From an uncultured Bacilli bacterium (lineage in GTDB: Bacteria > Bacillota_I > Bacilli_A > RF39 > UBA660): a stretch of DNA of 5,696 bases. The notes under the pieces were generated by a model. The model did not search any database, was not told where the DNA came from, and saw only the letters and a program-made list of their open reading frames with translations. The stretch is taken from assembly GCA_934095965.1 (NCBI GenBank), contig CAKOKR010000039.1, positions 1-5,696 on the forward strand, read 5' to 3'. Shown here in pieces: positions 5,440 through 5,696 of the stretch (its first letter is position 1; the number at the start of each line of letters is the position of its first letter). Position numbers and translations under genes: made by a program.

Positions 5440-5468
5440 AGTATAAAACTTTATATAGTAGTTGTCAA
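5440..5468 (-). promoter_or_regulatory. Near-consensus sigma-A promoter on the - strand
   Basis: On the - strand, TTGACA (5468-5463) and TATACT (5445-5440) are exactly 17 nt apart. The -35 is a perfect match and the -10 matches at 5 of 6 positions. It is by far the best promoter match found in the window. It points toward the hairpin behind tdk, away from any visible - strand gene. Confidence 0.7.
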
Positions 5469-5520
5469 TACAATTATTTAATAAAATATCTGTTTACACT
5501 AGATAAACGTAAAAAATTTA

Positions 5521-5529
5521 TGATATATT
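5521..5529 (+). promoter_or_regulatory. Possible extended -10 promoter in the tail region
   Basis: TGATATATT fits the TGn-TATAAT extended -10 pattern with one mismatch. No -35 sits at the right distance; TTTACA at 5493-5498 is too far. If active, it would make a transcript of about 140 nt ending at the hairpin 5629-5674. Such matches are frequent in AT-rich DNA. Confidence 0.2.
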
Positions 5530-5584
5530 AATATTACAACTAATTTAAGTTGAAATAAAAAAGTGAGTGAAGCCAGCTCTATAT

Positions 5585-5635
5585 ATGGCAACTAAAAAAG
5601 AAGACTGGAATTTAAATTCTGAAGTGATAAAATAA
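5585..5635 (+). CDS. Possible 16-codon ORF or gene remnant
   Basis: An ATG opens MATKKEDWNLNSEVIK, and the stop lies inside the base of the following hairpin, as at the end of a real gene. There is no ribosome site. An in-frame GTG at 5567 would add six codons, and a TGA closes the frame at 5564-5566. A 12-bp palindrome GAATTTAAATTC (5608-5619) lies inside. I recognise no family. It may be the decayed tail of a lost gene, or chance. Confidence 0.15.
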   Translation: MATKKEDWNLNSEVIK

Positions 5636-5674
5636 AAGTAGACACAAAAAAAGAATGTGATCTACTTTTATTTT
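5629..5674 (+). terminator. Long near-perfect hairpin, likely bidirectional terminator
   Basis: A 14-bp perfect arm pair (5629-5642 with 5661-5674) continues inward, after one bulged A (5660), with CACA (5643-5646) pairing with TGTG (5656-5659). The loop is AAAAAAGAA. That makes 18 pairs in all. The 3' arm ends in TTTTATTTTTG on the + strand, and the mirrored reading on the - strand is similar. No gene of clear identity ends here, so what it terminates is open. Confidence 0.6.
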
Positions 5675-5683
5675 TGTTATAAT
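5675..5683 (+). promoter_or_regulatory. Extended -10 promoter of the next gene
   Basis: TGTTATAAT is a perfect extended -10 (TGn-TATAAT). A recognisable -35 is missing; that position falls in the loop and 3' arm of the preceding hairpin. Transcription would start near 5690, right at the ribosome site. Confidence 0.65.
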
Positions 5684-5689
5684 TTAAAT

Positions 5690-5696
5690 AAGGAGA
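5690..5696 (+). promoter_or_regulatory. Ribosome binding site of a gene beginning past the window end
   Basis: AAGGAGA at the last seven bases is a strong ribosome site. Its start codon would lie a few bases beyond the window. Together with the promoter just upstream it marks a new + strand transcription unit. Confidence 0.6.

Noticed and set aside
1..5696. CRISPR array, tRNA, rRNA or insertion sequence
   Set aside because: No regularly spaced direct repeats, no cloverleaf or rRNA-like segment, and no transposase or terminal repeats flanking a gene were seen.

Overview
The window is very AT-rich DNA from a low-GC Gram-positive bacterium (Bacillota). All the core genes lie on the + strand with very small gaps or overlaps, and they follow the order of the yqfC-to-recO cluster of Bacilli and Clostridia. 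Trp is encoded by TGG and TGA ends two genes exactly where the next begins, so the standard bacterial code applies. YqfC and YqfD, known as sporulation proteins, point to a spore-forming ancestry. The exact lineage cannot be fixed from this sequence; an uncultured gut-type Bacilli or Clostridia is a reasonable guess.

Layout. Positions 1-8 hold the first codons of a divergent gene on the - strand, with a good ribosome site and a possible promoter. A 187-base non-coding stretch follows, with an 11-bp inverted repeat, two small hairpins and a -10-like box in front of yqfC. From 196 to 5369 there is one apparent operon: yqfC, yqfD, a VanZ-family membrane protein gene, ybeY, dgkA, era, a 29-codon yqzL, recO and tdk. 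The spacing (8-nt overlap, 5-nt gap, 4-nt overlap, 44-nt overlap, 9, 40, 1 and 9 nt) suggests translational coupling through most of it. A strong terminator hairpin follows tdk. The last 270 bases hold no convincing gene, but they contain a consensus promoter on the - strand aimed at that terminator, an 18-bp near-perfect hairpin, and the extended -10 promoter plus ribosome site of the next gene, which begins beyond the window.

How the genes fit together. YbeY and Era both act in 16S rRNA maturation and small-subunit assembly. DgkA recycles undecaprenol for cell wall synthesis. RecO is a recombination mediator, Tdk salvages thymidine, and YqfC/YqfD act in sporulation. The cluster is rewired relative to Bacillus subtilis: phoH and pgpH (yqfF), expected between yqfD and ybeY, are absent and a VanZ-like gene sits there; cdd is absent between dgkA and era; and tdk follows recO.

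The core genes are ordinary. The least explained part is the non-coding tail. There a near-ideal sigma-A promoter on the - strand reads straight into the hairpin after tdk, and that hairpin is a better terminator in this direction than in the tdk direction. This predicts an RNA of about 58 nt made almost entirely of a terminator hairpin.
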